DNA from: JBASEY01 sp049652745
Lineage (GTDB): Bacteria > CSSED10-310
Direction of reading: 5' to 3'
Length of the DNA: 64,000 nucleotides
NCBI GenBank assembly: GCA_049652745.1
Contig: JBASEY010000017.1
Location: 134,096-198,095, forward strand
In this document: positions 61,790 through 64,000 of the stretch, piece by piece
Layout of the letters: each line of letters starts with the position of its first letter
Numbering within the stretch: the first letter of the stretch is position 1
Made by a program: the position numbers and the translations under genes
The notes under the pieces: generated by a model
What the model saw: the letters and a program-made list of their open reading frames with translations, nothing else
Database searches by the model: none
What the model was told of the DNA's origin: nothing

Positions 61790-62893
61790 TTAGGTATAAC
61801 GTTTAAAGTTATTTGAACGTTCCAAAAGTTTGGTTATTTCCCCCACTTTTTGCGCCATATCTTTTCGACAGATTAAAACAGCGTCGTGAGTATCGACAAT
61901 GATAACATCTTCCAAGCCTATACCGACAATCAAGCGGTCTTTACCCCATGCCAATACACGTTTACAAGATTCAAACAGACACTGACCCAAAGGGTAATTA
62001 CCTTCGTCGTCAGGTGAAATATGCTCGTAAAGTGAATACCAACTCCCAACGTCCGACCAGTCAAAATTGACCGGCATTCCAAGAATTCCACGTATTCTCT
62101 CCATCACTCCCGTATCTACGGAAATGGAGGGTAATTCCGAAAAGACCTTTTCCAAAATCTGCCGATCATTGCCGCTTTCAACAATTTCCGTTATGCCGTC
62201 CATTATCTCCGATTGGTGGATGCCCATTTCCGTCAAAATTCGTTCAGCAGTAAAAATAAACATGCCGCTGTTCCACAGGTAGCCGCCTTCCCGTAAATAC
62301 CTTTCTGCAGACAAGTGGTCCGGTTTTTCTATAAACCGAAGAACCTCTGAATAGGTCAGATCATGAATATCTCCCAGCATTTGCCCCATCTGCAGATACC
62401 CATATCCGGTTTCCGGACGATCCGGCGGAATACCCAGGGTGACGATTTTTCCGGTTTCGACAGCCAAAGAAGCCGCAGCTTTCAATTGTTCTTGGAATGC
62501 TTCCATTGGATTGATGATGTGATCCGAAGCAAGGGTCGCTATGACCGCATCCGGATCCCGACGTATGATCAATGAGCTTGCCCACGCAATACATGGAGCG
62601 GTATTTCGCCCAACAGGCTCAAGCAAAATATTTTGCAGCGGCAGCTCCGGCAAATGTTCTTTAAGGAGATTCAAATGGTTTTCAGCAATGACGACATAGA
62701 CACGTTCCGGCGGCGCCAAAGCCTCGATACGTTTGAAAGTCTGTCGAATCATCGATTCTTCGCCGAGTATTCGCAAAAACTGTTTAGGCTGGTGTGACCG
62801 ACTTTCCGGCCAAAAACGCGTCCCGCGGCCACCAGCCATGATAACAACATAAAGCTTCTCATTTATATCATTGTTAACCGTTTTCATGATCAC
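61790..62893 (-). CDS. manC: Mannose-1-phosphate guanylyltransferase
   Basis: 367 residues. Nucleotidyltransferase signature MAGGRGTRFWPESRS (~18-33), VGRNTAPCIAWAS, the FIEKPD motif and WNSGMFIF are intact. It makes GDP-mannose from mannose-1-phosphate and GTP. It lacks the C-terminal isomerase cupin domain of bifunctional AlgA/ManC enzymes; a cupin is encoded separately just upstream. GTG 62893 has AGGA at good spacing; ATG 62887 is an alternative. GDP-mannose would feed the glycan genes elsewhere in the window. Confidence 0.92.
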   Translation of the reverse strand: MIMKTVNNDINEKLYVVIMAGGRGTRFWPESRSHQPKQFLRILGEESMIRQTFKRIEALAPPERVYVVIAENHLNLLKEHLPELPLQNILLEPVGRNTAPCIAWASSLIIRRDPDAVIATLASDHIINPMEAFQEQLKAAASLAVETGKIVTLGIPPDRPETGYGYLQMGQMLGDIHDLTYSEVLRFIEKPDHLSAERYLREGGYLWNSGMFIFTAERILTEMGIHQSEIMDGITEIVESGNDRQILEKVFSELPSISVDTGVMERIRGILGMPVNFDWSDVGSWYSLYEHISPDDEGNYPLGQCLFESCKRVLAWGKDRLIVGIGLEDVIIVDTHDAVLICRKDMAQKVGEITKLLERSNNFKRYT

Positions 62894-62914
62894 TGATTTT
62901 CCTAAAGCACTTTC

Positions 62915-63265
62915 TTATTTTGAACAGCGGGAATAATCGTCATCCAGACGGACGACATCTGTCAATTCCGGAGATGAAAATTCGACTAATATGGAATCCC
63001 GTATCGCCTCCATACGATGCTTGCGGCCAGGCGGCACGACCTTCACTCCTCCATGCTGAATCACTTCCGTTTGGAGGTTGCCGGACTCATCCTCCAGGGT
63101 AAAACGAACCTTGCCTTCCAACAGATAAAGAGTTTCATGTTTCTGCTGATGATACTGCAGGCTGAGCCTGTGCCCTTGTTTTATCTCCAATATCTTTCCA
63201 GCATATCGATCGTTGTCGTATGCGATCCATATTTCTCGTCCCCATGGTTTTCCCACTATTTTCAT
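62915..63265 (-). CDS. Cupin, mannose-6-phosphate isomerase type II-like
   Basis: 116 residues. It matches the cupin end of bifunctional PMI-GMP enzymes: KPWGREIWIAYDNDRYAGKILEIKQGHRLSLQYHQQKHETLYLLEG, with metal-ligand His and Glu candidates in YHQQKHETLYLLEG and PPGRKHRM. It probably isomerises fructose-6-phosphate and mannose-6-phosphate. It lies 21 bases upstream of manC, so the two together replace the usual single two-domain enzyme. AAGGGA precedes the ATG. Confidence 0.82.
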   Translation of the reverse strand: MKIVGKPWGREIWIAYDNDRYAGKILEIKQGHRLSLQYHQQKHETLYLLEGKVRFTLEDESGNLQTEVIQHGGVKVVPPGRKHRMEAIRDSILVEFSSPELTDVVRLDDDYSRCSK

Positions 63266-63660
63266 AGGATTTTCCCTTTCTTGACTACAAACCCATGTCG
63301 ATTTTACTTGCCAAAGGCAAAGACTGCAAGACCTCAGGAACCCCTGAGTTATTTCAGCAGTAGCTTTTTTTGGGCGCGGGTTCTTCGGCGGTCATTTTTA
63401 TGATGCCATGATTACCCATTCAATTATCGTTTTACTTCGGTATTGTTTTCTTACCCTTATCGACAGCTTCTTCAAACCCATTAGATCCCTTTTTCCTCAA
63501 CTAGTTGAGCAGGGATGCGGAAGTTGAGCAATGATCCATTTACCAATAGATAGCCCATTTATTATTTTCTTTGGTAATTTTATATCCGGCGATCAAAGCA
63601 AGATCTTGCCATTATTTTTGCAGTTCAGAAAGAATTCTGCTAATATGCTCAATTTTTTAA
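63266..63660. other. Gene-free stretch with short dyads
   Basis: No coding region is supported. It holds a TTGCC/GGCAA hairpin (63308-63320), a CTCAGG/CCTGAG hairpin (63333-63348) and a 14-bp perfect palindrome CTCAACTAGTTGAG (63496-63509). No clear T-run terminator or tRNA was found. Confidence 0.5.
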
Positions 63661-63846
63661 TTAATCGACAAAGCTACCAATAGCTTTTTTCATGGCTTGA
63701 ATACGGACTTTTCGATACTCCTCAAATTTAGCCTCGGTCTCTTTTGTTATTTTAGTTTGAGCGATACTTAGCTTTTCCTGATCGTTCATGATTCCGTCAA
63801 CTTTTTTACATTTGACTCCGGCTAGTATCAATTTTTTAGTTTTCAT
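63661..63846 (-). CDS. Small hypothetical protein
   Basis: 61 residues from ATG 63846, with AAGGAG five bases upstream, the main reason to accept it. The chain is charged and helical (QTKITKETEAKFEEYRKVRIQAMKKA) after a weakly hydrophobic N-terminus with one Cys (GVKCKK). It could be a small soluble helix protein or a decayed lipoprotein. The family is not recognised and there is no informative neighbour. Confidence 0.5.
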   Translation of the reverse strand: MKTKKLILAGVKCKKVDGIMNDQEKLSIAQTKITKETEAKFEEYRKVRIQAMKKAIGSFVD

Positions 63847-64000
63847 TTGCACTCCTTGAGGTTGTTCTCATACATGATGCAAGCGTAAAAACTCGTTTTT
63901 TTCATAACATGATTTCTGAGACAATTTTCAGAATTAGGTGATCATAGAATGGATTTTTGAAAAAAATGGTCTCAGAAAGATGACGAATCAAAAAATGGTC
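63847..64000. other. Non-coding window end with an inverted repeat
   Basis: A perfect 10-bp inverted repeat TTTCTGAGAC (63913-63922) and GTCTCAGAAA (63969-63978) is separated by 46 bases. Two copies of AAAAAATGGTC lie near 63961-64000. It could be a hairpin or part of a mobile-element end cut by the window. Confidence 0.35.

Noticed and set aside
63333..63348. CTCAGG/CCTGAG hairpin as an intrinsic terminator
   Set aside because: No T-run follows the stem on either strand.

Overview
The window looks like a chromosomal segment of a Gram-negative (diderm) anaerobe. It carries lipid A acyltransferases (LpxA, LpxD), BamA/Skp, the lipoprotein pathway (Lnt, LolC, LolD), LptE and an ABC-type O-antigen exporter, so it comes from an LPS-bearing cell. 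A ferredoxin-dependent 2-oxoglutarate oxidoreductase beside succinyl-CoA ligase, a multihaem c-type cytochrome lipoprotein, a DUF362/ferredoxin protein and DsbD point to anaerobic redox metabolism. DUF4388 proteins and a ClpC-type ATPase in a diderm suggest Desulfobacterota (former Deltaproteobacteria). That placement is inference; no rRNA or tRNA was recognised in the window.

Layout. 1-3.2 kb (minus): a partial DUF4388 protein, a TPR membrane protein and a small periplasmic protein. 3.3-8.2 kb (plus): surface-glycan genes, namely a methyltransferase with a coiled-coil tail, a GT4-GT2 fusion and a paralogous GT4. 8.2-11.7 kb: a GT-C enzyme fused to TPRs and a secreted phospholipase-D-like protein. 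11.8-16.7 kb (minus): sucC-sucD-korD-korA-korB-korC, the 2-oxoglutarate to succinate step of an anaerobic TCA pathway. 16.8-20.3 kb (plus): two ArsA/Get3-like ATPases and a deviant MurC-like ligase. 20.3-24.2 kb (minus): a TPR lipoprotein, a second lipoprotein and a large protein that joins a zinc-peptidase-like domain, a beta-propeller and an Omp85-like barrel. A divergent GspN/AsmA-like gene appears to share the promoter region.

25.3-38.1 kb (minus) is an envelope-biogenesis cluster: nifU-like, cytochrome lipoprotein, lnt, prfB (with the classical programmed +1 frameshift), lolC, lolD, clpC, bamA, skp, lpxD, lpxA. 38.3-40.5 kb (plus): a small secreted protein and a GT-C membrane glycosyltransferase. 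40.5-51.9 kb (minus): dtd, DUF362 ferredoxin, xseA, xseB, a flippase-like protein, leuS, lptE, wzm, wzt, a coiled-coil protein, a small unknown and a GT4, mostly joined by 1-20 bp overlaps. 52.2-54.2 kb (plus): an EF-G-like GTPase ending in a strong, probably bidirectional terminator. 54.3-58.4 kb (minus): a DUF4388-J-domain-TPR protein, thioredoxin and DsbD. 58.4-59.0 kb is an unexplained intergenic stretch. 59.0-60.7 kb (plus): a thioredoxin-fold-like protein and a DUF1573 protein. 60.7-63.3 kb (minus): a PpiC-type isomerase and a split mannose-1-phosphate guanylyltransferase/cupin pair. The end holds one small hypothetical gene and otherwise unassigned DNA.

Taken together this is mostly a cell-envelope region: outer-membrane protein, lipoprotein and LPS biogenesis plus glycan synthesis and export. 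The least ordinary parts are the peptidase-propeller-barrel operon, the ArsA pair with its MurC-like ligase, and the glycan-modification genes. No CRISPR array, prophage or intact insertion sequence was seen.
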